A stretch of 64,000 nt of DNA, taken from Ustulina deusta (lineage: Eukaryota > Ascomycota > Sordariomycetes > Xylariales > Xylariaceae). The stretch is from assembly GCA_023159155.1 (NCBI GenBank), contig JAJNNX010000024.1, positions 558,001 to 622,000 on the forward strand. Reading direction: 5' to 3'. Below are positions 34,934 through 45,735 of the stretch, one piece after another (position 1 is the first letter of the stretch; each line of letters starts with the position of its first letter). The notes below the pieces were generated by a model that saw only the letters and a list, made by a program, of their open reading frames with translations, was not told where the DNA came from and made no database searches. The position numbers were made by a program, and so were the translations under genes.

Positions 34934-37427
34934 ATGTCGTTCTTGGCACTCCCTCTCGAATCCATTCATCTCTCCATCCTCCCCAAGACAACGCACAACA
35001 TCACCTGGTCACCCGACAACGAGCTCGCCATCGGCTGTGACGACTGCGTACTCGTCTACATCCCCGACTTCTCGCTCCTTGCTTCTGCTTCTGCCCCTAC
35101 CGCTTCCGTTGTCCGCGGACATGATGGTCCCCGCCAGTACGGCGAGGCCGCCTTGCGCTTCCCCGTCGCCCCGCTGAAATCCCCCGAGCTCAACCGCCAC
35201 CTGTTCGACGCCGTGGGCCAGGAGTTCGCCGGTTATTCGTTCTTCACCGGCGCAGGCAACGGCATCCTCACCGGACATGGCAGTACCCTGAACCACACCG
35301 TCGCATTGCAATGGTCGCCCGGTGGCCTCGGCCGCATGAGCCGTTCCGTGCTCGCTGTCCTCACGTCTGCAGGTATCATTACCGTCTATTGCCAGGGCGC
35401 ACCCGACGCCGTCGCCTCCTCCGGTGCCCGCAATGCCGGCTCCATGCGTCCCTGGATCTCTGCCTGGCATGTCGGTGCCGGGTTGCTTGTCCCTGCTGCC
35501 GAGGGACATGACCCTCCCGATAAGAAGGAATGCATCGTCGCGTTTGCGTGGGCCGCCGATATAGGCAGCAAAGGCGCTCTCTTGGCGTATCTGAACAGTG
35601 ATCGTGAGATTGTACTCCTGCGAGTCCACGCCACTCACGATACAAAGGCTGCACCTGGGCATCCTGGGACATGGAAGGTGCTGGAAGTCAGCCGCTTCGT
35701 GGCCGATGGTCCTCATCCTACCCTGACGGATGTGAGTGTCTTGTTGGATTGTCAAGGATCGAATTAATACAATCTAATTGTCAGAGTTCACGACTAATTA
35801 CTCGTTTCTCTAGCCTACAGACCCTGACTACGCATTTACTAGCTCTTCGTTTGCAGTGAGCTGGAGTCCGTGGTTGAGGAGAGGGAGCTCGCTGACATGT
35901 ATCCTCTCGTATGTGTCGCATAATTATATCGGCTTCAGACAAATTACTATCGATGAATCGGGAGGTGGACTTGATTTGTCTCGTGTCCACGTTAATCGCG
36001 CCGACGCGAGCGGTGTATGTCTCCATCTCTCGACTGACGCTTTTGTAGTTTGGGAGGACAAGGTACATATCATCGTACTCCTCTTGACCACAAAGCTAAC
36101 GATGGCGTAGATTTGGACGGTGCCTGGTTCCAACATGTGCAGAGGCGTCATTGCATCGCCTACTAAAGTCCAAGCCTTCGAATTACCGTTCGACCACACT
36201 TCTCCTGTTCCTAAGCATACGACGGACAAGTGTGGGACTACGTATCCATCGCAAGAAGACATGATACACATGGGAAACCCCATTACAGGTTTGTTTTCGT
36301 CTCATCGTTATCCGTCTGTCGTGTTATTCCTTTTGTAACTGACACACATAGGACTGATCATCCATCCCCCTTCATTTTCAAAAAACACCTCTACGCCATC
36401 CTACACCCTCGTTCGCCTCTCCGCCACACACGACAATTCGGCCTGGCATCAAACAAACCTCATCCTCCCCCCTCGGTCCGAAGACTCCGTTAACGATCTC
36501 CGCTGGGCTACGGAAATCAACCAGATCATCGAGCACCAGCTCCCCCGTGCCCTCGCCCATCATCATCAAGGAAATACCGGCACCAAAGGCCGTGGCGAGG
36601 CAGACTTCGATTCCGACGAGGACGAGGACGAAGAAAATGATTTCGACAGCGACTTGGACTCAGGCTCCGACGAGGAAGAGGAAGACGAGGCGAAAGCCAA
36701 CTTCTTCGGCATCCGCGGCGTCGACACCGAGGACCAGGTCCATCTGCACCGCGTCCGTATCTGGGGCCTCACCGCTAGTCCCGCCGGCGGCACCAGCGCG
36801 GTGTTCATCAGCCAACACAGCAATCTCGAGCTCGAGAGGGATACCTTTGCCGGGCTGAAATGCCGCGTTCTCTTCGGCGCACATGCTCGTGCTCGTGCTC
36901 GGAGCGAGGACGAGAATGACAACGAACAGGACCCCAGATCGAAAACGCTGAGTACCGAGGCCAAAGCCTGGGAATGGATGTATGGCGGCGGCCCCCCCGT
37001 CCCGGGCTTCAGCATCCCGGCCCGAACCCCCGGCGACGACCGCGTGGCGCTGAGGGACCAGTTCGAGCTCATCGCTCGGAGACAGCGCTGCGTCTTCTGC
37101 GATTTGCCGCTCCTCCCCCGAGGAGACCACACCTCGTCTTGCTGCCATAACGGACATGTCTTCGGTTGGTCTTCTTCTTGTCCATCCCCCCTCTCTGACT
37201 CGGCAGACTGACTGACTGACTGCATCTCCTCCTTCGTGACAGAGAACTGCGCGAATACCGGCGTCCCTGTCGTCGCCCCCAACGTCTCGCGCACTTGCGG
37301 CGTCTGCGGCATGCAGTGCCTCGAATCGGAGGAGTTGCTGAATATCGCCCCCCAGCTGAAAGATATCATCGAGCAGGATATCTCCCCGGAGTTGTGTGGC
37401 GGGTGTGGGGGGAAGTTTACGAATTAA
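34934..37427 (+). CDS. Transcription factor IIIC 90 kDa-type subunit
   Basis: It is a subunit of TFIIIC, which recruits RNA polymerase III to tRNA and related genes. There are five exons: 34934-35731, 35814-36062, 36111-36288, 36352-37164 and 37243-37427, giving 740 aa. The N-terminal part (LPLESIHLSILPKTTHNITWSP, then ELAIGCDDCVLVYIP) is the WD-like TFIIIC90 N-terminal domain. A strongly acidic stretch follows (DFDSDEDEDEENDFDSD and SGSDEEEEDEAK, about residues 480-520). The C-terminal zinc-binding domain is clear: CVFCDLPL, a SCCHNGHVF segment, TCGVCGMQCLES and ELCGGCGGKF, making four Cys/His pairs as in the TFIIIC zinc finger. The gene lies in tandem with GPI8. Confidence 0.88.
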
Positions 37428-38409
37428 CACGGCTACATTCGACATGGACGGAATTAAATGAAATGTCCTCGCTATCATGATGGTGGTTCTTTTTCAGTGT
37501 TGTCGTATTTGGGGCAATGCATTATTAGGTAGCTAATTGGATATCTGTGAAGCTATTTCTAACCTGGCTGGAGTGCTAGATTATATCATGGCCTTGATAT
37601 TCGAGCTACTATATCTTTGATGGAACAGAGTCTTATGTTGAACAAGCTAAGCATGTATTCTTACTCTGTTCGTTATGAAATAGGTAGCCTTCTTCGGTCC
37701 TTTTTGGTTATAGACATGCTCAAATGCTTCCTCCTAATGCTCTAGAGTGAATTTGATCTATATCGTACCATATGACAGGTGTAAACGAATATTCCTGGCT
37801 TTAAATATAGCACTCTTATGCGATTGTAGTAATGCTACAGATCGCATTGGTTCCCGGGATTAAAGGAAGATGATAATTGTAGTCCCTAAGATTTCCGTTA
37901 GGGAAGACCCCCCTCTTGCGTAGGATAATATTAGAATGTAGAGGTTGGGGAATGACTGTAACAAAATACTCGTTATCTACGACACGAAAAACCCATTTAC
38001 GGAGATACGATATACGCAAGTTTTTCAAGATGGGACTTGGCTGGGAACAGGGTAGTCAAGCGCGTAGAGAGATTCAATGTAGCTTCTCAGTAGAACCGTA
38101 TCAGTCAAATTAACGCACTGCTCAACTCTAGCTTAAAAACTCTACCAATCAAAACGCCAAAGTCCTGAAGCTATGCCTGCAATCTGATGATCATGTCGAA
38201 TTGGGTTAACTGAACCGACCCGAACCCAACCCAGCCCGGAGTTTAGACAACACAAACACCCGCATTTCCGTTGACATGACTCTTACCTTTGATTGAAGCC
38301 GTCGTCAATCATGCTGCAAAATTAACATAAATACTGTGATTGCCACTCGATTTCAATTCTATCAGATCATTTGTATTTTAATTTGTTGTCTCGTTGAATT
38401 GGTATAGTC
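37428..38409. other. Intergenic, TFIIIC subunit to SDR gene
   Basis: This 982-bp spacer is AT-rich. Open frames at 37816-38113 on both strands have no recognisable content. No gene is seen. Confidence 0.5.
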
Positions 38410-39278
38410 ATGGCTGTCATCCTCATCACTGGCGCTAATCGCGGCATCGGCTTCGCCATTGCTCAAGCCATTTCTATCTCCCTTCCGACAAGTACTGTCC
38501 TTATTGGTTGTCGCGATGTCAACCTAGGACAAGAAGCAATTAAACGCTTACAGATGAATGGAGTCACTGCTACTTTCCATACTATTCCACTCGATATAGA
38601 GAGCGATGCATCCATTGCTGCTGCGACGGCAATAGTCAGTGAGAAGTTTGGAAAGCTTGATAGTAAGTACTCACACGATTCTTTCTGCCGTAGCGATATT
38701 AATATGAATAGTCTTAATCAATAATGCTATCAAGCTCGACATCTCATCCTCGACCGAGATAGAGGAGCTGCGCAAAACCTCCAATTCTAATTTTAATAAT
38801 GCCGTAACATCGAACAACATCATCACTCGTGCCTTTGTGCCTTTGCTCCGAAAAGCCTCTTGGCCGCGAGTGATTATGATTTCAAGCACACGAGGGAGCA
38901 TTCAGAAGAATGCGAACAGAGAGGTTTGAACGCCTCCACCGTAATAATTCATTACTATCTAGAACTTTCACCTAACATTTTTGTCCACAGCTGCCGCCTA
39001 CTCTCTCGATCGACTACTGTGTCGTTAAAGCTGCCCTCAACATGCTTGCCGTGCAATTGCAAGTTGCAGAAGACGGAAATGACGAAAACAATAAAATCAC
39101 CTTTTGGGTGGCTAGTCCGGGCCACTGCAAGACAGGATTCAACGGATTCAAAGGCCACAAAGACCCTCTTGAGGGCGCCGAAGTAGTCTTAAGGTTACTC
39201 CAGTCGAAAAGGGGCGAACTTCGAGGCGCCACGTTTTGGGAGTTTGAAGAAGGCGAGTTCCGGGAGGTTCCTTGGTGA
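38410..39278 (+). CDS. Short-chain dehydrogenase/reductase (carbonyl-reductase-like)
   Basis: There are three exons, 38410-38662, 38712-38923 and 38991-39278, giving 250 aa, the classical SDR length. The Rossmann motif TGANRGIGFAIAQAI is at residues 7-21. A DIESDASI turn follows, then the structural LINNA across the first splice. VIMISSTRGSIQ carries the catalytic Ser region, and DYCVVKAALNMLAVQL is the YxxxK catalytic pair. The TGxNRGIG form suggests NADPH preference. The C-terminal SPGHCKTGFNG matches the carbonyl-reductase-like group that acts on varied ketones and aldehydes. The substrate is unknown. It is the last gene before the character of the sequence changes to accessory DNA. The upstream TGGTATAGTC context gives no regulatory clue. 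Confidence 0.87.
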
Positions 39279-40335
39279 CAGGTCTTTCCTAGATGCTTCT
39301 GTGTACTCTCAACTCGCTTTTATAGATATTACAATGATCTAACTTGTTAAGCTATACTACCCTCTAAAATTTGGGATTCTCGATTGGCTAACTGATAAAT
39401 GACAACGGTTTTTAGTAGACCCAGACTCAGACCCAGCCTGTTAGAGCTTACACTCGTGATTTTCCAGGATTTATTTATGTTTCGATTTAGATAGTTAGAC
39501 ATACTCTGCCCAGCTCTGCAAAACAAGCAACAATCTTGGCTACTGTGTCTCTGCTAGGTAGTATACTAGATAGTATAGTACGTTACGATTTGCCCATGTC
39601 TTTATCTGATGCCGCCTATCCAAAAAGAGGCGAGACAAATATAGGCAGCTCTACACTGAAAAAAACCAAGAAGCGGACTTTACAATGGAGTTTATGCAAG
39701 CCGGACTTTAGCGGCGATATGCTGACAAGGCTGCATTAGTGGCTTATCCCACAGTATATCTAGTATATCCTCATATATCTTAGGTATATGGTAGGTTGGT
39801 GACCATCTAGGTATGCTGAAAAAAGTGAACTATTAGGGCAATAGTAATAAGATGGCGTAAGCTCGAGTGCGACATTAGGTGACTATGAAATTTAAATCAA
39901 AAGACGCGTTATGCATCACGTTTCCAGTGCAATAATGCCGGCATCCATTTTGGGTTTTCCCCTGAGGCTTCTCCGATCATGGGAGGGGCTATAAATAGGA
40001 GCGCTTCTTTATATTTTGTATAGACCTGAATCGGACAAAGTCTTCGTCAGCGTGAAAAGCCCCAGAGGACAAGAAATACCGAAACAAATCACTCCCACTC
40101 TCAATTCACGCGCGATATGCAGTCTTCTATTCGATACAACATTGCTTCAAGCATTCTTATTGTGATTAGGTGATAATAGAACACAAGTTCAATTACAAGA
40201 GTTGTGAAAGGACTTTGACACTACCCTGGGTCTCACGTATCCTCGTGCGTAGTGTCAACGTTGAAAAGCTGCTACGTTTTTCTCGTTACCGCAACAAGAG
40301 CGAAATCCCGTTGTCCAGTTCTGTGCCCAATTTTA
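39279..40335. other. Convergent intergenic region containing a dispersed-repeat copy
   Basis: This 1.06 kb lies between the SDR stop and the dehydratase stop. It holds one copy of a sequence also found near 56600 (39924-40048), including a strong TATA element (ctataaata at 39991). An ATG at 40117 opens only a 17-codon frame (MQSSIRYNIASSILIVIR), possibly a decayed gene start. Open frames at 40170-40566 overlap the dehydratase 3' end. Confidence 0.5.
39924..40048 (+). repeat. Dispersed repeat copy 1 (with TATA box)
   Basis: The block ccagtgcaataat at 39924, and then from 40001 ggagcgcttctttatatttt followed by atcggacaaagtct, recur near 56594-56655 in the same order and on the same strand. Copy 1 has about 55 extra bp between the blocks, including ctataaataggagc. 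Confidence 0.6.
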
Positions 40336-41298
40336 CTACTGGCCAAGAATCGCATTCATGATGATATCTCGGTTAAAATTCCCACCGCAAAGCACAATGA
40401 CACTGGTCTCGCCGACCAATGTAGGCGCAACCTTGGTGAAGCCCGCAAGGGCGAGGGCAGCGGAGCCTTCGACAATCATATTCTCGTTAAACGCGAGTTC
40501 TCTCAACGCTGCCTTGATCTCCTCCTCGCCGCATTCTACGACGTGGTCTACAACAGACATTGCTAGCGGGAGCGTGATCGTATCTGCGTCGATACCGCCC
40601 GCCACGGCATCAGCCAGGGTACTCTGGTGTTCTATCTCAACTACACGACCCGCAGCCATAGATTCGGCAAGGGCCTTTGAGTGAGTTGCAGCTACACCGT
40701 ATATCTTCGTACGCGGACTAAAGGCTTTCATGACTGCCCCGATGCCACTGATTAGCCCGCCGCCGCCCATGGAGACGAAAATATTGTCCACTTGCTCGCA
40801 TTGCTCTAGGATCTCGAGCCCGATCGTCCCTTGCCCTGCTATGATATCGGGGTCGTTGTAAGGGGAAATGTAGGTATAATCCTGAGACTTGGCGAGTTGC
40901 TGCGCATGCTGTTCTGCCAGGCCCGTCTCACTACCATGGAGAATCACATCCACTCCATATGATTGGATTTTTGCCAATTTTTCAGGCACCACGGTTTCCG
41001 GGAGTACGATGGTGAGATGTTTGGAGAGAACTTGCGACGCCAACGCCGCGCCGATTCCGTGATTCCCCGATGATGCCGTGATTAATCGCCCGTGGTCGGG
41101 TTGGATGGACAGCTTAGACATTGCGCCCCTGAACTTAAACGACCCTGTTGTTTGGAAATTCTCCAGCTTAAAGAGGACTTTTGAATTTGTCGCCGTTTTA
41201 GCTGTCCGTGATGGGACAAGGGGAGTCTGGTAGATATAGCTGCGAATGCGACTTCTGGCTTGGACAGCAAGGGCTGCCGTTTGAAAGTACGAGTCCAT
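40336..41298 (-). CDS. PLP-dependent threonine/serine dehydratase-like ammonia-lyase
   Basis: It is a single exon of 320 aa in the fold-type II PLP family (threonine ammonia-lyase, serine racemase, hydroxyaspartate lyase). The N-terminal TPLVPSR is typical. The PLP lysine is in TTGSFKFRGAM (K55), and the substrate loop is ASSGNHGIGAALA. Other blocks are IVLPETVVPEKLAKIQSYGVDV, PYNDPDIIAGQGTIGLEI and the phosphate-binding loop VSMGGGGLISGIG. The C terminus VIVLCGGNFN ends the catalytic domain, and there is no C-terminal ACT-like regulatory domain. It is therefore a catabolic-type or racemase-like enzyme rather than the isoleucine-pathway dehydratase. The reaction on L-Thr/L-Ser is inferred. 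Confidence 0.88.
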   Translation of the reverse strand: MDSYFQTAALAVQARSRIRSYIYQTPLVPSRTAKTATNSKVLFKLENFQTTGSFKFRGAMSKLSIQPDHGRLITASSGNHGIGAALASQVLSKHLTIVLPETVVPEKLAKIQSYGVDVILHGSETGLAEQHAQQLAKSQDYTYISPYNDPDIIAGQGTIGLEILEQCEQVDNIFVSMGGGGLISGIGAVMKAFSPRTKIYGVAATHSKALAESMAAGRVVEIEHQSTLADAVAGGIDADTITLPLAMSVVDHVVECGEEEIKAALRELAFNENMIVEGSAALALAGFTKVAPTLVGETSVIVLCGGNFNRDIIMNAILGQ

Positions 41299-41828
41299 TA
41301 TATTTTTTCGGCTAGTTCCGCTCCCTTCTCTTCATCGTCTTGTATCGAGAAGCATAGAAGGAGGGCGATGGTAGAGCTAAGGGGGGAGGATGGGAAAGTT
41401 TACCCCTCATTTGATGATGTGAATGGATTGCTTGAAAATTGCCCGCTGAGAGTGGAGCAACGCGAGTTCTGTTGTCAGACTACTCCATCAGAGCTCTTTT
41501 ATACTTATTAAGATCAAGACATTTGATTCATCAATACTAGCTCAGAACTGAATGTTTTGGCATATGGTTATTAAGGTATATTCTACAAAGTCTCAAGCTC
41601 CCTAGCACCCAGCTGACTCGTGAAAGCTTCTTCTCGACAGCATTGATTTTCCCAATTATCTTTGACCATACGGACATTCACGTAGAATCACCTCCACTCG
41701 AATTATAGTCCGTCAGCAAGCTCTCGGGAGAGCAGTAGGTATACAGGGTCCTGGCGTACCAGCACAATCAAAATCTTCACTCCCTTCCTTTCCCCTCTTC
41801 CTGTCATAGACGGCTGTGTTGACGAATC
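41299..41828. other. Intergenic, dehydratase promoter
   Basis: This 530-bp tandem spacer upstream of the dehydratase start has an open frame at 41260-41511 on the plus strand without recognisable content. No gene is seen. Confidence 0.5.
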
Positions 41829-42615
41829 TCACTCCTGTAGTCGACTGAGAGGATTGCGGCTAGCTCGCGTTGGAAGACGGGCCACCATTGAAGTGCCCTG
41901 TCTCATGGGAATTTTTGCTTTGCCCTGGTACTTTGGCTGATGCCACTCCCTTCTGCAGAATTGCCCACATTGGTGCCGCTGGAAGAACGAACGGATTCCT
42001 TCGGGGCCCAGATCGGTAGGGCCGTAGTTCTGAAGCTGCGACATGATAACAGGGTCCGAGAGGATGCTGCGATGTTGGTAAGCTCGCAGCTTGTAGGACA
42101 GAGCACAGGCAGAGGAATGCGTTCACTTACTATCCATTCCTGTAAGACCCTCCTTGAAGATCGCACAAGAGGAGCTGGCCACCTGAGTTGTGGTAGGAGA
42201 AATGGCTCAGAGCTTGCATAGCTTGGCTCCAAGCACCACTGGTAGTGTCGGCCCAACCACTGTTGCTGTTGAACTTCTCAAAGTTCTCAATCATAGGCTC
42301 CACGAGATTCTTAGCGCCGGTTGTGTCATAGGTCCAGATCTGAGGCGTGTTCAGAAGAATGCGTTGGCTGATGACATCGGCATTGTGCCAATCGTCGATC
42401 ACCTTCTGTGTGCAGCGAATAATGTTCATTTCCTCGTTAAAATAATGCGTTTCGTAGACCGAACCTGTCTTGAATTCCTTGGAAACGCATCTTTGGCCAC
42501 GCCTTGCGCCCACAGTGTATTCGCCCTCATAAACGTTCTTGAAGGCCCCCGAGGCAAACAGCTGATCTCTGTAGATTATTGCACGGGTGGCATTGTTGTT
42601 CCTTGAGTTAGACAT
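41829..42615 (-). CDS. Small alpha-type (MHCK/eEF2K-family) protein kinase
   Basis: There are two exons, 42615-42131 and 42066-41829, giving 240 aa, roughly one alpha-kinase domain with nothing else. Visible signatures are the glycine-containing opening FASGAFKNVYEGEY, the basic QRCVSKEFKTGSVYE with the likely ATP-binding Lys, and the conserved SHFSYHNSGGQLLLCDLQG. After the splice comes the C-terminal signature YILSDPVIMSQ, GPTDLGPEGIRSFFQRHQC and GQFC, which in alpha-kinases holds the zinc-coordinating His/Cys set. Small alpha-kinases of this kind are expanded in some filamentous fungi; their substrates are unknown. Frame and splice support are good because the family motif is continuous across the intron. 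Confidence 0.85.
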
Positions 42616-43450
42616 AGTAAGTAGGGGCCACGATACTGTTGGTAAAAGCTTGATCCAAGGCGAAATTGTCGGGGTTTAATGTAGCGGTTCAATGGAGGAC
42701 GGCAGATGCGTCGAGATGTGTCGAGAGGACTCGAGACAAGAGGTAGCTGAAGTGTTTGCAAAGGAGAACGTTTGACGCGTAGAAACAGACAGAACGTGTT
42801 TTTTCCCTAGCCACAAGTACCCGACGGCCAGGCACTGTACAAACGCGGCGACTTGGCAACGGTTGCTAACAGCCTCCGGTGTGATTACGGCGACGCGATT
42901 TGTCTGGTGGCTTCTGTACCGAACACGTTGCAGGCAATTGCACGTTCACCCCCTGCTATTTTAAGCAGTCCAGTAAGGAAGATGTTGGAATGGCGATCGG
43001 AGATGTCCTGAAGTCTCGTGGTCATTCCATACGGATACAGGATACACACTTCGAGGAGGAGTGAATTGAAGAACGATGTTGGTGGGAGGAGTAGTGAATG
43101 CCAACCTGGCCGGAGCTAGCATTTAGTCTACCTGGGCAGAAACTAGGTAATTCCCTGTAGGTTTGGTAGTGGACCTGCTCCAAATCCTAGCACAGATCAC
43201 TCACCGGGATGGATGAAGATATCATTGAAACTCGGGCTGGTTGGCTGACTAATCGGCTTACCTAACTTGCCATCCCCTATCCATTGTAGAGGCGCTCTTG
43301 TACCTAAGGTGGCTCAAAAAAAGGTACTGTCCGTGCTTTTCTAAAGCCGAAAATGATCTTTATTATATGAAGTACAATTTCTGCACAAGTTCATAAATAA
43401 TAAAAAAGACCGTGTAGAGCCAACTTGGAAGTTACACTATGTCCCTAAAA

Positions 43451-43883
43451 TGGAAAGCTTTGCCGGCGAAGCTCCATTTTTAGTACGCTGTAAATCAAAG
43501 TGCAAGGCACTTCAATTTAAATTTTTCCTTCTTTTTAACTGCTTCTATACCAGGGGAGAACCCCTGGGACCCCCCTTCGCCTGCGGCGGTAGGTCTGGCT
43601 GTATGGGTATGGTCTCGAATAGCTGTAACCAGAGTCCTACCTAGGTAGTTCCAGGGGCCTCGAACCACTATTTAGAAAGATTCTAGGCGAAGAGTGCGTT
43701 AGCCACGGAGTACCTAGATTTAGAGTTGTGGTCAATTTCCTTGGCATACATAAGCCAATCAGAAGGCCAGGATTTCGGATTTGACCAATCAGAGGCGAGA
43801 GGACAAATATAGAGTTTTTGGACGACCGATATTAACATCAAGCTTCGCAAGCACGACTTTCAGGGTTAATGCAAAGCTTTCCA
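43451..43883. mobile_element. Possible MITE-like element (terminal inverted repeat)
   Basis: The 13-mer tggaaagctttgc at 43451-43463 is exactly reverse-complemented at 43871-43883, and an inner octamer gcgaagct (43466-43473) is inverted at 43841-43848. The 433-bp interval encodes nothing. It contains a hairpin (ccagggg-agaa-cccctgg, 43550-43567) and two CCAATCAG boxes 30 bp apart. No clear target-site duplication is seen, so the call is tentative. Confidence 0.35.
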
Positions 43884-44150
43884 ATAACCTATTTTTCAAT
43901 GTGGTATTTTTTGGGCAATTAACTTAGTTCTAAAAGCTGCGATATATCATGCTTTCTATAGTGAAGATACTTGAACCTAGACAAAAAACGGGCACGGCTT
44001 TTTTTGAGTGACTGTAGATGATGTCGTAGTCTCCAACAATCAACAAGCATGGAGGTACGTGCAGAAAATCTATCTACTCCAATGCCGAGTCTATTTTCAA
44101 CGAAAAAATAACCATACACACATATTGTAGGTAGGTCTACTGAAACATTC

Positions 44151-44570
44151 TCAATCGCCCGGTTCTGAACAAAATGACAACAGCCCACAATTAGTGTTTT
44201 TAGATGGTCCCAGCGCCTTTGCTTCTTCGTGCTTCTTTAATTTGTGTTCCGACCTCTGCGGCTTCTCTCTATCGCCTTTGACTCGTGTATGCCTCCTGAA
44301 GTACCCCCGTGCATCGTGATTCGTCAAGACCCCGGGATAAGGGCGCCCTTTGCGGTCTCTAGCGCGCTCAATGCCCTGCTCAGTCTTAGCGGGCGCTCCT
44401 GACTCAGCAGCCTTGAATGTCTCTCAAGTAGATCCAGCCTCGACGTTTCGGCCTTGGCTAATTGTCCCGCCGCATCTACGAGGAGACCCATAACGGTTGA
44501 TGCACGTAACTGTTGCTGGCGCGGTACCCCTGTTGTTTCATTACTTATCCAAGTTGCAGACCTGGCTATG
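44151..44570 (-). pseudogene. Frameshifted coding relic, possibly a transposase C terminus
   Basis: Two overlapping minus-strand frames look like one broken coding sequence. One is open from about 44570 to 44324 (contains TWISNETTG and MGLLVDAAGQLAKAE). The other is open from 44423 to 44151 (contains ARDRKGRPYPGVLTNHDARG and a Lys/Glu-rich tail). The order of a Trp-Ile-Ser start, a helical Gln/Leu/Glu segment, a basic patch and a GVLT turn recalls the region after the DDE domain in fungal pogo/Fot1-type transposases. That link is from memory only. No start codon opens a protein above 60 aa. Confidence 0.3.
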
Positions 44571-45589
44571 ACAATTAAACCCGTTAATGTTGGGACAGTC
44601 AGCCTGTATTCTGCAAGGCTCTAAAAATGGCTTAATTGATTTTGCTTCATATGACGGACTAGTGGACCCCACGCTAGTCCCGAAGCAGTTGATGAGGCTA
44701 TTCGCAAGTGCCATGGGCTAAGTGGGAGATGTAACTAGTTGGACCGGAAGCACTTCGGAAGCTGAGTCAGCCGTTCGCACACTTGGTTATATAGCGAACA
44801 GCCCATACAGGCTGGGCAGTTCACATATAGACTATGTAAGAGATATACTGTTTTCTGAGCCCTAGATCCACCGCACTGTCAGACTTCACAAAAACGCTTT
44901 TCACGCTTGTGGACCAGAAATCCTACCAAATACCAACTTTGCTAGCTCGGGAAATAACACGCCTCAGTGCACTTTGTGAATTCGTTGGCGGTATATCGTA
45001 GCTTGTGGCTACCCAGGCAGCTTAGCTACCTTTATTACTATTATAACTCACTGATTTAAAAGTGAGTTAGTTTATAGTACATCTTACTATATTCAGACTG
45101 CTTTTACTCAACTTGAATGTGTATGTGTGATAGGTAGGTGGACCTCGGACTTAGCTATCCTGGATAGGCTATCCAGCCTCGAGCCCTGGCTTAGAATAAA
45201 GCTATAGCGGCCTCGCACAATACCCTCTATTGTTATCCCAATATAAGAAAGAGGGTATTGTCCCGGGCAGTGTTAGCATAGCTTAGTTATACTAGTGCCA
45301 TTTAAGAAAGACATGAACCTCCTGAATCTGCGAGACGGGGGAGGCTTACGAACCCCGGTGCCACTCAGACGTTCCAACTTAACTACCTAGATACCTTAAT
45401 GACTATTACCAACTACCCATATACAGACCACTAAGATTGTTGAGCACGCAGTGGATATCTAATAACAAAACCTAAAGTATGTTATAAACCCATTTATTAC
45501 GAAGGCGGTGGTCGATGGATCACGTATTGATACAGTTTGTTAACCGCTTACGAATTAGGGCCGTTTTGCTAAGTATTCTAACAACGGAC

Positions 45590-45735
45590 GAGAAAAGAAA
45601 AAGGCCACCCACCACACCAGCTCGATTGCCACCAGGACTATTAGCTGGATCCAGCATAGATACTTATATTCCTTTAACACACCCTTTTTAATGCCTTAGT
45701 AGGCCTTCCTATCTCCCTGTTGAGCTTTATTACAG
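45590..45735. repeat. Shared 3'-flank sequence, copy A
   Basis: The stretch from ccaccacaccagct to ggatcca at about 45611-45651, then ctgttgagctttattaca just across the stop codon, resembles 54480-54589 in the same order and strand. Copy A flanks the end of the AT-hook gene. Confidence 0.7.

Larger units (their letters stand above)
42616..45729. other. Long accessory intergenic region with relics
   Basis: This 3.1 kb contains no intact gene. It holds a possible MITE (43451-43883) and a frameshifted coding relic (44151-44570). The last 150 bp (about 45590-45729) are similar to the 3' flank of the glycine-rich gene at 54.5 kb. The rest is AT-rich, of unknown nature. Confidence 0.5.

Noticed and set aside
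35009..35755. 248-codon open frame antisense to the TFIIIC subunit
   Set aside because: The sense frame continues through four introns into a zinc-binding domain; the antisense has no domain.
45330..45395. tRNA-like stretch (minus strand, with ggttcg and a D-loop-like gtctgagtggc)
   Set aside because: I could not fold a complete cloverleaf with acceptor stem and anticodon arm; too weak to annotate without tRNAscan.
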